Shown one piece after another: positions 24,353 to 36,366 of a stretch of 64,000 bases of DNA. Position 1 is the stretch's first letter. Each line of letters opens with the position of its first letter. The position numbers and the translations under genes were made by a program. The notes under the pieces are model-generated. The model did no database searches, was not told the origin of the DNA, and saw only the letters and a program-made list of their open reading frames with translations. The stretch is from Reticulascus tulasneorum. Taxonomy: Eukaryota > Ascomycota > Sordariomycetes > Glomerellales > Reticulascaceae. Where the stretch lies: assembly GCA_001557505.1 (NCBI GenBank), contig LSAX01000006.1:372001-436000 (forward strand). Reading direction: 5' to 3'.

Positions 24353-26687
24353 CTCCAATTCATTTGATGCGGCTCTCTAAGTATCCTTCAACAATCCTTT
24401 CTTGGGGCGAGAAAAACAAAATCACACTTCTAGCAACGGCATCATTGAATCTTGAGCCACAACGACAACGGTCTCTGCTGACGACTACTCGCGGCCCCGA
24501 GTGGAGTGTTCCCCGTTATGGCCTGAAATGTCTCCACTAATAATAGTGTTCAATGGCCGCGCACCGCCGCGTTGCACAGCGGTATTTATTCAAAGCGGAG
24601 ACCGGGATTAGTGGATGACTCGCGCTGCGTTCGGAGTGATGAAGGGATGGAAGAAGGGTCGTACGAGATGCTCCCAAGGAACGTAGTTCGGTCAAGTCAC
24701 GATTGGGGTTGCATTTCCTAAAATTGCTGCCTAAACACCCCCTCTCGCTGTGCCCCATAAATCCTTTCTTGTTTTACTGCGGTGCCAAGCTGCGTTGGTT
24801 CTCCACGAAATACTTCGCTTCATGAGCAGTCCATAACATTGGCCGGGGTTGAAGACTTGGCGCTTACCATCAACCGATTCTTGCTGCGGGCTGGACCGAG
24901 AACCCCTGTGGCGCTTGAGAAGGTTCCGTGCAGGACAGGTTTATTATTACCGGATTTATTGATGATCGGACGGGGTCCAACAAAAGGATGTACTTGCGCA
25001 CCTGCGGTATTTGTATGGGAATAATCTAATGAATCATCAGAAACATCCCTGTCCACCTTGAAGCAACGACCAACCAAGTTCTTGGGGACGTCTGACCTCG
25101 ATATTGCATATCTGCAGACCTTCGTTCAACATGCATCGCTACACGGTTGTGGTAGACTAGGGATTTCTGTCCAAATCAATAGGCTTGCCGGCACATAGAT
25201 GCCGAATAAAGCATGAAAGACGCACAGAATGTGAGCGCTGGTCACTTTGATCAAAATGTATTGGAATCCGATGGTAGTTCGTGGGTTTGGGGTCCTTGAG
25301 AGGTCATCCACTTTCTATTTTGGTTGAGCTAGGCGCTATTTCTATGCCAAATCTTTGGGGTAGCCAGTGTCATTATACTAAATCAACGTTCAAAGGCATA
25401 GCCTTCAGTTGCAGGTCACATCGTACAGGAAGTTGACGATGCTCTAGTCTCGTCAGCGGGACACGCGTGTTGTTGGAAGACTGCATGCACTAGTGGGTGC
25501 ATCCGAAAGACTGAAGTAATCCAAAGATACCTTATGTAGATGCGTAGTTTCGTATGGGACTCATCGCAAGCGCCACAAACCATGTTGTCAACTTTTGGTC
25601 TACATGGAGATTGGCACTATTGCTGTGCCGATTGAGACTTGAGACAGATTGATACTCGTTAAGTTCTTACATTCTCCTTTGCATAGTTCCGGAATGCGAG
25701 TTACCCCTTACCTCGATAACTTAAGCAGCACGGTTCTGCATCCTGCAGATGCACTTCACAACAAGGTTTGGCCTCTATATCATTAGGTTTCTCTAGTTCA
25801 GGTCAAGGATACACACTCCTCCGTCCCTTCAAAGGAGTCTTTGCCCGTTGTGTTGCTGGCGGAGGGCTGTTCAGATTGAATCGATCGCAGCCACCTTGCA
25901 TCACGAAGTAGAGACACATGCAGTGTGGTCGGGAGTTCATTGCACCATCTTTGATACTACAGCTTTTTGTTCATCTTACCTACACCAGAATGAGATTCGA
26001 TGAAGCTTTCTTCAACAAAGACTGTAACAATTATCAAGGCAGTAGATTCATTGTTATGTTTTGGCAATAACTTACTAGATTCGGAATCATCTTTTTGACC
26101 TGATCCGATTCGGTCACCTCAAGAATCAACAGGGAGATGGAGGGAACTGTGGCTGCGTAGCTAGGCGGAGGCTATCGATCCGCCCGGCTCATGGCTTGGT
26201 AACGTGATCGCTATTGGGCTACATCTTACCACATGCATGCGCTTGCATACAGGCAAGTATCTCTGTGCATGGTACACTCTTCAAGGCATGTATGCTTCAT
26301 TAAGCACACCTGATGAATCCCACGCATTGATAACAGGAAGGATGCCACACCGATTTCCGATCCGTGGGAGATGAGGCTCAAAATTACCCCTCTTTTCGCC
26401 CTCTGGCAATCTTGCCCGATTGTCTTCCGCCTCGATGGCCAATACAGAGCGAGCATCAAAGTGGCTAGGTACGGGCTCAGTGGCTGCGGAGGGTGACACG
26501 GCTCGGTTGGTTAAGTAGATAAATGGGGACTGGAAGTATCCTTGGGGGCAGCTTATCCTCCTCACTTCCCAGATGCCGTGCTAAACTCAGCGTGCACCAA
26601 TACTTTCGCTCGAACCCGATTGTGCATGGCTTGGAAACAGCTAAGACCAACACCCGACCGACGAGAAGAACAAGTGCATCAGCCGTC
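24353..26687. other. Gene-poor stretch
   Basis: About 2.3 kb. Several reading frames of 60-95 codons exist on both strands, but none has a signal peptide, domain or splice pattern that I can defend. No obvious transposon, repeat or RNA gene. The first few hundred bases form the upstream region of the second DUF5672 gene. Confidence 0.4.
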
Positions 26688-26907
26688 ATGCCTGAACAAG
26701 TGGTAATCGCGAACTATCGCCTACGCTACGATGATCTTGTCACATATCTGAGAACCATATTTCCCGAGGACGAGTACGCGATTGACGTTGAAGTGAGTCG
26801 ATCAAATGCATGCCGTAGCCCATGTGATACCTTCACAACTGACACAAGAAAAGCTCAAGGGCGCGATGTACTATTTGATACTCCCGCGCACACTGTCTCA
26901 GGTATGA
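26688..26907 (+). CDS. Possible short two-exon gene, unknown function
   Basis: Exon 26688-26792 and exon 26854-26907 join in frame (GTGAGT donor, CTGAC branch-type site, AAAAG acceptor) to give about 52 residues. The N-terminus MPEQVVIANYRLRYDDLVTY continues into a hydrophobic stretch around KGAMYYLILPR. The composition looks protein-like and I have a vague memory of similar small fungal hypothetical proteins, but I cannot name a family. It may continue through a further intron, since the last codons overlap a GTATGA donor. Treat it as a weak prediction. Confidence 0.3.
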
Positions 26908-27770
26908 TATTCAGTGACGCCGCCACGCATGCAAAGCTGATCTAGAGATCACAACAGCAAGAGAAGAAACACATCGATCGCAAAGTGCGGTGGAAGGGTT
27001 AAGACCAAGAGCGCCTGGTCGCATTTGAACGAGTTCATAACATGCGTAATATTGTCAGTCGGCGAGCTGAAATGTTTTGGATTACTTGGTTGCGCGCGCC
27101 AAAATTTGCAGCCATCAGGGGGAGGAGGCGATGGCCAACTGCTATATTGCGCCGTTGGCATTGGAATACAGAGAGAGGCTGGCCTGAATGCCAGGGAGGC
27201 AACGCTCCTTTTGAACACGACACGCAAGGCTTTACACTAGTGGTACCTAAATTGTTACTTGAGTAGTAGAAGCTACATTTATTGCAGATAATCATTTTGA
27301 GACAAGCATCGCATGTTCCACGCTTTGTCGCAAAGTGATTGGGCACCGATTTCATCGCCCCGGACTGCGCCCTCTCATGGGACCCTTCCGCCCGTCGGCG
27401 CTTTCAAGACAGTGGGAGCCTGACCCAGCAGCCCTGCGTCTCGCCACAAAAGCTCGGCCCTTGGTTGCCTCACGTTTTTGATTCTGCCAGTAAAAATGCC
27501 TTGTCAGGTCGTCCGCTGCCGGCCCATTCCTTTCTCGTCCCCTGTTAATAGATTTTCCACTTTGGGGATCGGGCGAATTTCCAGAGGGAATAACCTACCG
27601 TGGCATTGTATGAGGCTCTTCTTCTGGCATCCTTCCGTGGATTTGCGTAGCAACATCATCCACGACTGATCCGCGAGAAGTTTGATTCTTTATATAACCT
27701 TCACTTTTCTTTCTGGCTTATATTTACACTGAAAGCATTGTAATGTGATAGCTTCCCGCACCGGCAGACG
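26908..27770. other. Intergenic region upstream of CorA-like gene
   Basis: About 0.86 kb. Contains only short frames on both strands with no recognisable domain. The last part is the likely promoter and leader of the CorA-like gene, with a TATATAA-like run near 27690. Confidence 0.45.
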
Positions 27771-29834
27771 ATGGCGGCCAATCTAAGTATATTCGCGGAG
27801 TTCCAAGATTCGTGTGAACATGCAGATACATACCCTCTGAACCTCTTGAGGTCAGAGTCATGGGCGCATACGTTAATTGACTACCAAAAGAGATTGGAAA
27901 GCTTTGCTTCACCTGGTGAGGACGGCCAAGAGCTGTTCGATGACGAGTATCGCTCCATCTATGCATTGGATTTCTCCGAGGCATCAAACTGTCAGTGCAG
28001 CCAAATCATTTCCTGGCGTCTTCTGTTGGCATCGAACTGATCTGGGTTTCTGTAGCATACGAGCTATCTCAAGAACTGTCAGACTTTAATAAGCTCCAAG
28101 CATTGGTGAATGACGCAACCAAAGACCTGCCAAACCGATATATGTAAGTGTAATTGGAACCCCCCAAAACTAAACCTTCCCGCACTACAGCAGCTAACTG
28201 GGCTTAGCTTCATCCATGCAGGGTCTTCCCGAGACCCGCTAGGGTGCTCAAAGGAACAGTTACTGCATATCCTCACGCATTATCAGACCATGACACCTTT
28301 TCTTGACCATGTTTTCACGTTCTGTGAAAGAGATGAAGCACATATTCGGGCCACATTCAGCTCAGAAGACTATCTTGATCCGTGTGATAGTTCACTAGAA
28401 CTGTCTCCGCTGGGACGCTCTGGCTTGCAGATTCAACACTGTTTCAATCTTGTCGGAGTAGAGCACGACACCAAGCAGTCTTGGCCGTACCTATACCGCC
28501 AGACTGCGGCGTATTATTCGTTCGATCCCATCGAGGGTCGGTCAGTATGGGTCATTCTCAAGGCCAACGACTTGATTCGGCGTCGCATAAAGGAGTCGGT
28601 AGACTCCACCAGGCGCGGCCCTACTATGTGCGAACTCTCTACTCCAGAATTATCCTTCTCGGCGGGACTTAACACGCATATTCTTGTGAACGAATGGTGC
28701 ATCGAGAATTGGACCTCTTACATAGACTTCCTAGAAAAGAAGTTCATGGACGCATCATTCCTCGTCAATTACACTCCCATAGATGGACTTACACAGCAGC
28801 AGCATATTCAGCAAGGGCTATCAAGGAAATCAACATTTCACTCAAGAACTCAATCCAGGCACAATTCTGGATTTCAGAAGCAATTGAGCCTTGCCACAAG
28901 GTCGGCTAGTTGGAACAAGATGGTCGAGGTCAGCCGGAGGTTACGAGCCACCAGTGGACGGAAGAAGTCTCGAGGCCGAACGCAACCGCCAAAGGTTGTG
29001 CAGCTCCCACAATCCAATATAATGGATGAATTAGATCTCGATCAGATCTTCACATTCGACCAGTTGCAAGAACTTCACCAACTGGCCACCCACCTCCGCA
29101 ACGCGATCCTTGTCCTGGGCCAAAATAAGAGAGTGCTAGAGGAGATGATGAACCGATTCGACGACCTTCAAGATTCCGAAGGCTTCAAGAAACACGTCAA
29201 ACTGGGAAAGACAAGTCTCGAGACCTTCTCCCGGAGGACTCGACGATGCTTGCGGGAGCTAGAGATCCAACAATCTCGGCTCGACACACTTGAGGCGGGT
29301 TTGGACAAGGATGTGGCTTTGGTGAGTCGTAATATCAATCTAGCGCCGCATCATCTTGGCCTATTAACCATATTGCAGTTCAATGGAATATTACAATACA
29401 AAAACATGCGTACAGGGGAGTATTTTGCACACCACGCCAAGGTGTCGACAGACAAGATGGAGGAACTGTCCGTGAAGACGAAGCAGGAGACGGTGTCCAT
29501 ACATGCGATTACGATGCTTACGCTGGTCTTTCTCCCAGGCACGTTTGTTGCTGTAAGATACGGCCTACCATGCATTTTCAATGCGGTATTGTGGGTCCTG
29601 ACAAGATGCCAGACATTCTTCAGCAGCAACATCATCAGCTTCGAGGAGAGCACGGCAATGTGGAGTTTCGGCGACTGGACAACAAATTGGAGCGCCCTCA
29701 AGCTGTTCGGAATAATCTGCGGACCACTGATGGGACTTGTGCTGTCCGCATGGGCATTGGCGTACTACATCGCCCGACATCAGCAAAACGCGGCGTCGAC
29801 AAACGGAAAAGGGGACGAAGAGAAAGGCAAATAG
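27771..29834 (+). CDS. CorA-like transporter-domain membrane protein
   Basis: A 605-residue protein in five exons (27771-27990, 28056-28143, 28208-29321, 29379-29552, 29613-29834), all joining in frame. The N-terminal half contains the fungal CorA-like domain signature around IFIHAGSSRDPLGCS and the segment TPFLDHVFTF. The middle is charged and partly basic (about 250-300). A long helical region follows (about 330-470), then MLTLVFLPGTFVAT, which is the first membrane helix of CorA-type proteins with the GMN loop replaced. A second helix lies around 565-585. The C-terminus is lysine- and glutamate-rich and faces the cytosol. Magnesium transport is not certain, because many fungal members of this group lack the classical selectivity motif. 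Confidence 0.82.
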
Positions 29835-30984
29835 CGGCGCGAACCCGGCAGATGCGATCACCCAAAGGGTGTTTCGAGAATGTATGCTACGGTGTATCAT
29901 TATTAGGCCTCGGATTCTTGCGATGAAAAGGGGATGTTGGGACTACCTTTGTATTCTAGATGTGTACGGTTCAAATCCAGACAAGCGGGCGTGATGGTTA
30001 TGGCGTTGGGCCTGCACGTGCCAAATGTATGTATATAGTGGCTCTTCCCCGCAGGTACCCGCCTGTGGGGGGGTTGAAGCTTTAGGTAGTTAGAGGGCTG
30101 GATCTCTGGAACTATTAGGGGCAAAAAGCGGCAGGGTACCTAGATACCTTCTAGGTAATGTCTGTCCATTGGCCAGGGGCCATGGATGGAAATTTTAGAG
30201 CTGAAAAGGATCCTGGCCAAGAATGGCTCGAGCCAGTGAAAACTTTTAGTGGTTTATGGGGCCGGCATTGGGCTGGCGGGCGGGAAGCCCCGTAGCGTGG
30301 ATGAACTGGGGACCTGAGTCTTTAATGCCAGACCAGGGCAGCATCTGCAAATGATAGTTTAAGAGGCCCCGCACTAACTGTATTGGATCTTTGCATCAGG
30401 GTACTTCGTACGGACTAGCTGTCAACCTTGTTGGCTCGGAAAGTTGCTACGTAATGATGTAGCTTAATTAAGGTAAGGTATCTAGGTAGCTTAGGTAGGT
30501 AAGGCGGCCGATTGCCTGATGCCGTCGAAATGATTCGCGCCCCTCTTTTCATCTCCCCTCAGCTCTCCTCAACAATGATGTGTATAAACCCGCCCGAGCA
30601 AGCATTGGGAGCCAGCCTTGCCTTGCTCTCGCGACCGACGAGTCTTTCGTCATCGTACAGAAATCTCAATTATTCAGCACGTTGATGCCTGGCGCTTCGT
30701 TCTTAAACACTCACGTGTCTCGGCTATGTGTTGAGCGCTGCCAGTTCATCATCTTGTGCGGTCGTTATCGTCTCTCCCCTCGTTTTTCGCGCAAGTTCAG
30801 CGCATCTGCTGCCCCAACCATCTTGACCGCAGACTTCGCACCTCGTCATGCTATAAACATGCGTCGGCCGACTCCACGATCGCTCATCCGTCAGCCTTGA
30901 TTCCGACGGCAACTCATGGACCGCAGACTTTCCACTCTCGAACCACGTTCCACCAACTGATTGGCGCTGTCAGAGGCCCTATCC
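29835..30984. other. Intergenic region upstream of kinase-vWA gene
   Basis: About 1.15 kb. It includes a TAGGTA-rich patch (listed separately) and a CT-rich, pyrimidine-biased stretch near 30540-30780 typical of fungal promoters and leaders. No gene recognised. Confidence 0.45.
30471..30504. repeat. Short AGGTA/TAGGTA-rich patch
   Basis: The bases read as imperfect copies of AAGGTA and TAGGTA (for example AGGTAAGGTATCTAGGTAGC). Similar isolated TAGGTA strings are scattered at 30080-30160. This is simple low-complexity DNA; it is not a telomere array. Confidence 0.5.
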
Positions 30985-33804
30985 ATGGAGCCGACCGCGG
31001 TTGGGCACACACGCTTCCACCCGTCGTTGAACCGCAACCCGACCGACCACAACCCGATAATCTCCTTCATCGACCATGTCCAAATCATCAAGGTGCCTGG
31101 CAGCGATGGCGGGGGGGAAGCGCAGTACTTCTGTCCACCGCCGGAGCTCGATGAGTACTGGGAGGACTACAAGATCCAACAGATCACTGGCAACATCCAT
31201 GGCGCGCCTCCTCCCAGCGTCATCCGCACCCGCTATCTGCGCGTGTTCTCTACCTTGGTTTATACCGACCAGGTATCCTTTTTGTCCGCCTTCACGCAGC
31301 ATTCGCTAAACGACGACTTCTTCCCAGTCAATAAGTTCCCTAGTACTCATTGGCCCGAGGATGCGCCCCCTCTTGTCGACATGTTCGCGATCTTTCGGAG
31401 CAACCAATGGATGTTCTTCCCTCTCGAGTTCAACCGCGATCAACTGTTAGACCTGCATCTGCCACCAGAACGCATACTCCCGCTGGAGCTCAAAGAATCT
31501 ATTACAGAAGGCGACTCGGCCAAGATCTTCCAGATACTGATTCATGAATCTTGTAACAAGTTGCACAATGTTCGTTCACCCTGTCGTCCCCGCGATCGTG
31601 CAACCCCAACCCCCTCCCTTCACATTCACACTGCTAACCTGCCACCGAATCACTAGAATCCGTCCCATCAACGTTTTGTTCTAAAAACCTACGATGACGA
31701 GTCCCACCGAAACCTGTTTGATAACGAACGAGGCGCTTTAACCGCGCTGCAAGGAGGGCCCTCGGACCATGTCATTACATATTACGGGTCGTTTGAGCAG
31801 AATGGGAGCATGAACCTGGTGCTGGAATACGTCGATGGCGGGGACCTGCTCGACTATTTGAACACCACGCAGCCACCGCAGACGCCGACTGATGTTCGAG
31901 ACTTCTGGACGAGCATCGTTGGCATCTTGAAGGGCTTCCGCCACATCCATCAGTGGACTCAACACCACGAAAATGCTCATAGATTCCGCATCGTACATCA
32001 GGATCTCAAGCCGGATAACATCTTTATCGTGAGGGATCCCTCCTCGCCGTATAAGTTCCAAGCCAAAGTCGCGGACTTCGGCTGCAGCCACGTGCGAATT
32101 ATTCATCACGATGGCCAAAATAAACGGAGCCCGGACCGCCATGGAAACCCGACATACTCGGCGCCAGAGTGCACCCATCATGCAAGAGATCTTCAAAGTG
32201 GCCCAGACACAATAACCCCGAAAGCTGACATTTTCGGCCTCGGCTGTATACTAAGCGAAGTGGTGGCTTGGGTTGCTGATGGACAGGACTTGGTCAACAC
32301 TTATCGGCTTTTGCGCAAGGACGAAACTGCAGAGAATCCCCATTTCCACAACAGTGGCTACGATGAGTGTTTTCACAACGGCGCCGATGTCCTTCGGGCC
32401 ACCAGGGACATGCAGCGGCTAATCATTAACTATATTCCACACGACCTAGTCACCCTCCAGCTACTTGACGTTATACACGAACACATGCTCGTCGGAGACC
32501 CCAATGATCGATGGGAGGCTAAAACACTCCGATCCAAATTCGAGGACATTCTCAAGGACGTTCAAGATAATCAGGACGATGTCAAGCAACCCCCATCAAC
32601 CCCAACCCGTGCACCGGACCCAACTCAGGTAATTTTCCCGTCGAGAAACAGCAATCAGACTGTCAGATCACCTACAAGCACTGCGTCGGACCTGGCGCCT
32701 TGCTTCTCGCCACCCCCACCTGTCTCCAGCCCTCCCGATAGCCCTCCGCCCGATATTGTTGTGAACGGCATATCTCGCCCCTTGCCGCAGCCGTTTCCTA
32801 ACAGTGGTCCCGATACACCTAGCAGAACGGCCTCGACAAGAGACAGAATTACTACAAGGTGGCGAAACCGAAACCGGAACTCCGTTCATTCCTCTAGCGA
32901 ACCTTCATCTTCGCGTTGTGTCCCCACATCAATAACACACAGTCCCAGTGCGATGTCTTCTGGAGACGGCATACTTACTATAGACGATGTCCTGCGGTTT
33001 CGGAATGCGAGGAAAGACAGGACCCCTACCGAAACGCAGGTAGAGATGCTCGTCAACAAACTGCAAAGAAACTTGAATAATCGGGATCATTTCTTTTTTG
33101 TTGATGATTCCCCGTCCATGTCTGAACATTCAGAATATGTACTCCGTGCTTTCACCGCAATGTCTTACGTTGCCAAGCTCATCGACTCCAACGGCATCGA
33201 GATGGCGTTTGCATCTGACCCTCGAAAAGTCCACCGGAGTCCTAAAACGTCCGATTTAATCAAGACTCTTGGAGCTCACGTGTATAACCAGGAGTCGGGC
33301 ATGATGGAAGCCAAATTGGAGGAACTGGTGGACAATGTGATTATTCGCCGCCTGCCGTACCCATTGTTGGGACACAAGATCTCGAGGGGGCCAAGTAAAC
33401 CTATCAGTATCTTCATCTTCACTGATGGATGCTGGGGCGAGAATCTCGACAAGGCTGCCAACGTCCAGACACCAATCGCCAGGTTGATGCAGAAACTCCG
33501 GGATCGTGGCCTGAATAGAACTCAGGTTATGATCCAGTTCGTACGATTTGGCGATAACGAGGACGGTAAGAAGTACTTGAAAATTCTGGATGAGTTTGGA
33601 CAAAAAGAGCACTGGTCCGTAGCTTGCACCTTACGATCCCCCTTTGGTACACCCATACTGACATGCGGAAACAGGGACATTGTGGATACTAGACATATCA
33701 ACGACAATGTTTATGCAATGTTTATCGGTAGCCTATCGCCTCGCCATGGCAATAAGGAGGGCACGATTCGAGAGGAGAAGGCTAGTTCAGAAGCTGGGAA
33801 TTAG
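30985..33804 (+). CDS. Protein kinase fused to a C-terminal von Willebrand A-like domain
   Basis: A 910-residue protein in two exons (30985-31569 and 31657-33804; the donor is a weak GTTCGT but the join is in frame and a CTAAC branch site is present). An N-terminal region of about 190 residues of unknown fold is followed by a eukaryotic-type kinase domain: FVLKTYDDES (the ATP-site lysine region, near 203), HQDLKPDN near 309 (catalytic loop), VADFGC near 333 (metal-binding DFG), and YSAPE then DIFGLGCILSE. A low-complexity Pro/Ser linker (about 505-620) leads to a vWA-like domain (about 670-890) with DDSPS, which fits the DxSxS metal-site motif, and FIFTDGCWG. It is probably cytosolic. The pairing suggests a signalling protein whose vWA part binds a partner. 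Specific function is unknown. Confidence 0.83.
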
Positions 33805-35118
33805 CAGCTACCAACTCCTGAGCGCGCGGAATCGTTACACTGCACGGCCACCGGCAACTGTCAAACACTGCGCCAGGAAAATCTAGCAATTTCCATCTTT
33901 CTGGCTGACGCATCTCGCCGTTAAATGTTCGAATAGACCATTTCATTCCTGTATCTTCCTTCAGTGGCTCTTCATACCCCACCACTGATCTCGAAGAGGG
34001 GAGCGATTGATCGATACGAGTCCCATGAACGTTCGAACTGGCGCTCTATCCCAAGTGTGGACAGCTGCATATAAGTAAATATGCGGTACCAACTGGGAGG
34101 CATACGTCCATTATGTCTGATGACGGCAAGAATGAATCTTCTGATGAGGATCTATTCTAGGCATGAAATTATCAGTGAGACGCCCTTCCGTATTCCCCAT
34201 TATTTTCATCAAACTTACCGGTATTTCCGAATAGATCCACGAAAGCGCAGGGAGAGTGTACTGTGCTAGTATAAAACATCTCACCTCACCAACGTGTTGA
34301 AGTGGGGAGGCACTCCAGGAAAGCTGACCAAGTCTGTCAATGACGAGAGATTGCAGTCAAACACCTCAACTCCAATATGGGTACGAATCTCCACTCAGTA
34401 GTCATGGGCATCATCATTGCTACTCTTACCAGACAAGTTGATCGCATATTGCTGTGATTGGCAGTATACTTAGACACATGGTACCATGGAATCTGTGTTT
34501 AGAGCCCACTGAAAGGCTTCGCCAGTGCTGTCGCACTAAGGGTGGCAACCTGGCATTACCTTGATGGACCGGGAAGACTTTAAATATTCCTAAGGTGTCT
34601 GATCGGTTTGAGGAATAATTGCGAGTTCATCGCTACAAGATGACAAACTAGACGTGCAAAAGCTACCTACGCTGTGGTTTCTCCCTTATTATGTTTGAAA
34701 GGTCAAGGAATCCAGGGCAAGCTCTTGTGGGTGCTGGCTAGCGAGCTCTCGGACAACACCAAATCCAATAGGAAGAGTCCATTTTGTGACGAGTGTGTGT
34801 GGTCAAGCGCCATGCATGGTCTTAACCTGCAGTTTGGGGGACAGTTGGGGGATCAGCCAGGCGTCATTATGGTACCAAATGACGACTTTTTCAATTCTTG
34901 GGATTCCAGCAGCTAGAATCGCGAAAGACTGAACGTTATTGGTTCCTAATTTTATTTCTGCACTCCAAGGTTCTCAGAGAGGGCCGGGGTCATTCCATGA
35001 TTCCTAAAAACCCCCACGGGGAGGACATATAAGAAACCACCTATTTCCAGTTTCCGGAATGAGGTTGGGCGATGAAGAATAGCTAGATCTAGAGAGCTTA
35101 ATTTGCGACAAAACAATT
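33805..35118. other. Gene-free stretch between kinase-vWA and GNAT genes
   Basis: About 1.3 kb with only short frames and no recognised family, repeat or RNA gene. Confidence 0.45.
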
Positions 35119-35811
35119 ATGGCGGCTTTACCAGACAAGTCAAATTGGGTATCGGTCAAGACGATCTTGCCCGTCAGGCCCTTCCAGCCGGCCTCTACCC
35201 GGCCGACAGTCACAACAGATCGCTTGATCATCCGGGCTCTTGCTGCTGAAGATCTCCAAGCCTTACATATGTTGCGTACGCAGCCGGAAGTCATGGCAAA
35301 AAACCCCCAGGGGAGAATCGACAAAGACCTAGAAGAGACGCGGCCACGCCTAGCCCAGTACATCCCCCCGCACGACGACGACACTTACAGCTTCGCCATC
35401 TGTGACAAGGCAACAGGAGAGATGATCGGCATGGGCGGCTGCTACAGGCTCGTCTCCATGCTGGGTTGGCCCGCCATTGGCTTCCTGATTCGCAGAGAGT
35501 ATTGGGGCCAGGGCATCATGACCGAGTTCATCCACGCGTGGCTGGATATATGGCGCAAGCTACCCCGAGAGGAGGCCGAGATTGATGTTGACCCGCGCAC
35601 GTTGCCGGATGGAGCGGGGGCGGGAGGGGCACCGGTTCTGGAGCAGCTGACCTCGTGGACGGCGTCAGACAACATTGCTAGCCAGAGAGTTCTCGAGAAG
35701 GGCGGGTTCGAGCACTTCAAGACGTGGAAGGAACCCGATCTGCAAAACCCGGAGGTTGAGATAGAATTGCTGGGATTTAGGTATTTCCCCAGCAAGCACT
35801 CGGCGACTTAA
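35119..35811 (+). CDS. GNAT-family N-acetyltransferase (RimJ/RimL-like)
   Basis: A single-exon, 230-residue protein. The domain starts with TDRLIIRALAAEDLQALHML (about 33-53), typical of the RimJ/RimL-like acetyltransferase branch. It continues with the strand SFAICDKATGEMIGMGG, the acetyl-CoA-binding turn around RREYWGQGIMTEFIHAW (about 121-138), and ends with NIASQRVLEKGGFEHF (about 187-202), all family hallmarks. It transfers acetyl from acetyl-CoA to an amine; the acceptor (protein N-terminus, small metabolite or drug) is unknown. A Gly/Ala-rich insertion near residue 160 is unusual but common in fungal members. The start is the first ATG after an in-frame stop. Confidence 0.9.
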   Translation: MAALPDKSNWVSVKTILPVRPFQPASTRPTVTTDRLIIRALAAEDLQALHMLRTQPEVMAKNPQGRIDKDLEETRPRLAQYIPPHDDDTYSFAICDKATGEMIGMGGCYRLVSMLGWPAIGFLIRREYWGQGIMTEFIHAWLDIWRKLPREEAEIDVDPRTLPDGAGAGGAPVLEQLTSWTASDNIASQRVLEKGGFEHFKTWKEPDLQNPEVEIELLGFRYFPSKHSAT

Positions 35812-36366
35812 TAGGAGGGAATGATTGTGCAAATTCCCAGCACATGCTTTGCGAGTTCCACATCCTCGTCAATTAGACCCCCCAAGGCTGTTTAGATGTT
35901 AAAACGTTCAGGGACAGAAAATATACATCAGTACTACTGCACCCATTTTCTTCTATATGCACTCCCTTGGTTCTCTTCGTTCTATATCTAGGTAGGCTAA
36001 ATAAAGGTGCGTTACTTTGGGTTCAATCAATGCTCAAACCTAAGTAATGGCTCTTGTCGATCTTTCCACTAAAAATATGGAGAGCTTGTAATTGAACGAT
36101 AGTACCCTTGGGGCTACGATCCCGAGGTCTACCTCAATAATAAGGAAGACATAGCGCCCTAATAACTAATCATAGATAGGCCTTACTCATTAATAACTAA
36201 TCATCGGAATGCCATAAGTTATCTCCACCAGCGCCCTCCCACTCTTTCGCCTTTGCGCCGCCTGCCCCCTTCCCCCTGCCTCATCTCCTTAACCCCCGCA
36301 CTTGGCCTTATTATTGGACTTCAACTCGTGCATCTGATATCTGCTGCTTCTCACACGCACTACAAA
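35812..36366. other. AT-rich intergenic region with short direct repeat
   Basis: About 0.55 kb between the GNAT and racemase genes. It carries a 14-bp direct repeat (listed separately) and a pyrimidine-rich leader just before the racemase ATG. No gene seen. Confidence 0.5.
36160..36204. repeat. 14-bp direct repeat TAATAACTAATCAT
   Basis: The 14-mer occurs at 36160-36173 and again at 36191-36204, 31 bp start to start (about three helix turns). It lies 160-200 bp before the racemase ATG, so it could be a paired binding site or a chance AT-rich duplication. Confidence 0.6.

Noticed and set aside
29950..29995. GGTTCAAATCC resembling a tRNA T-loop
   Set aside because: The upstream sequence does not fold into D and anticodon arms, so it is a chance match.
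30471..30504. TAGGTA-rich patch as a telomere-like array
   Set aside because: The unit is not TTAGGG, copies are irregular and the patch is only about 35 bp.
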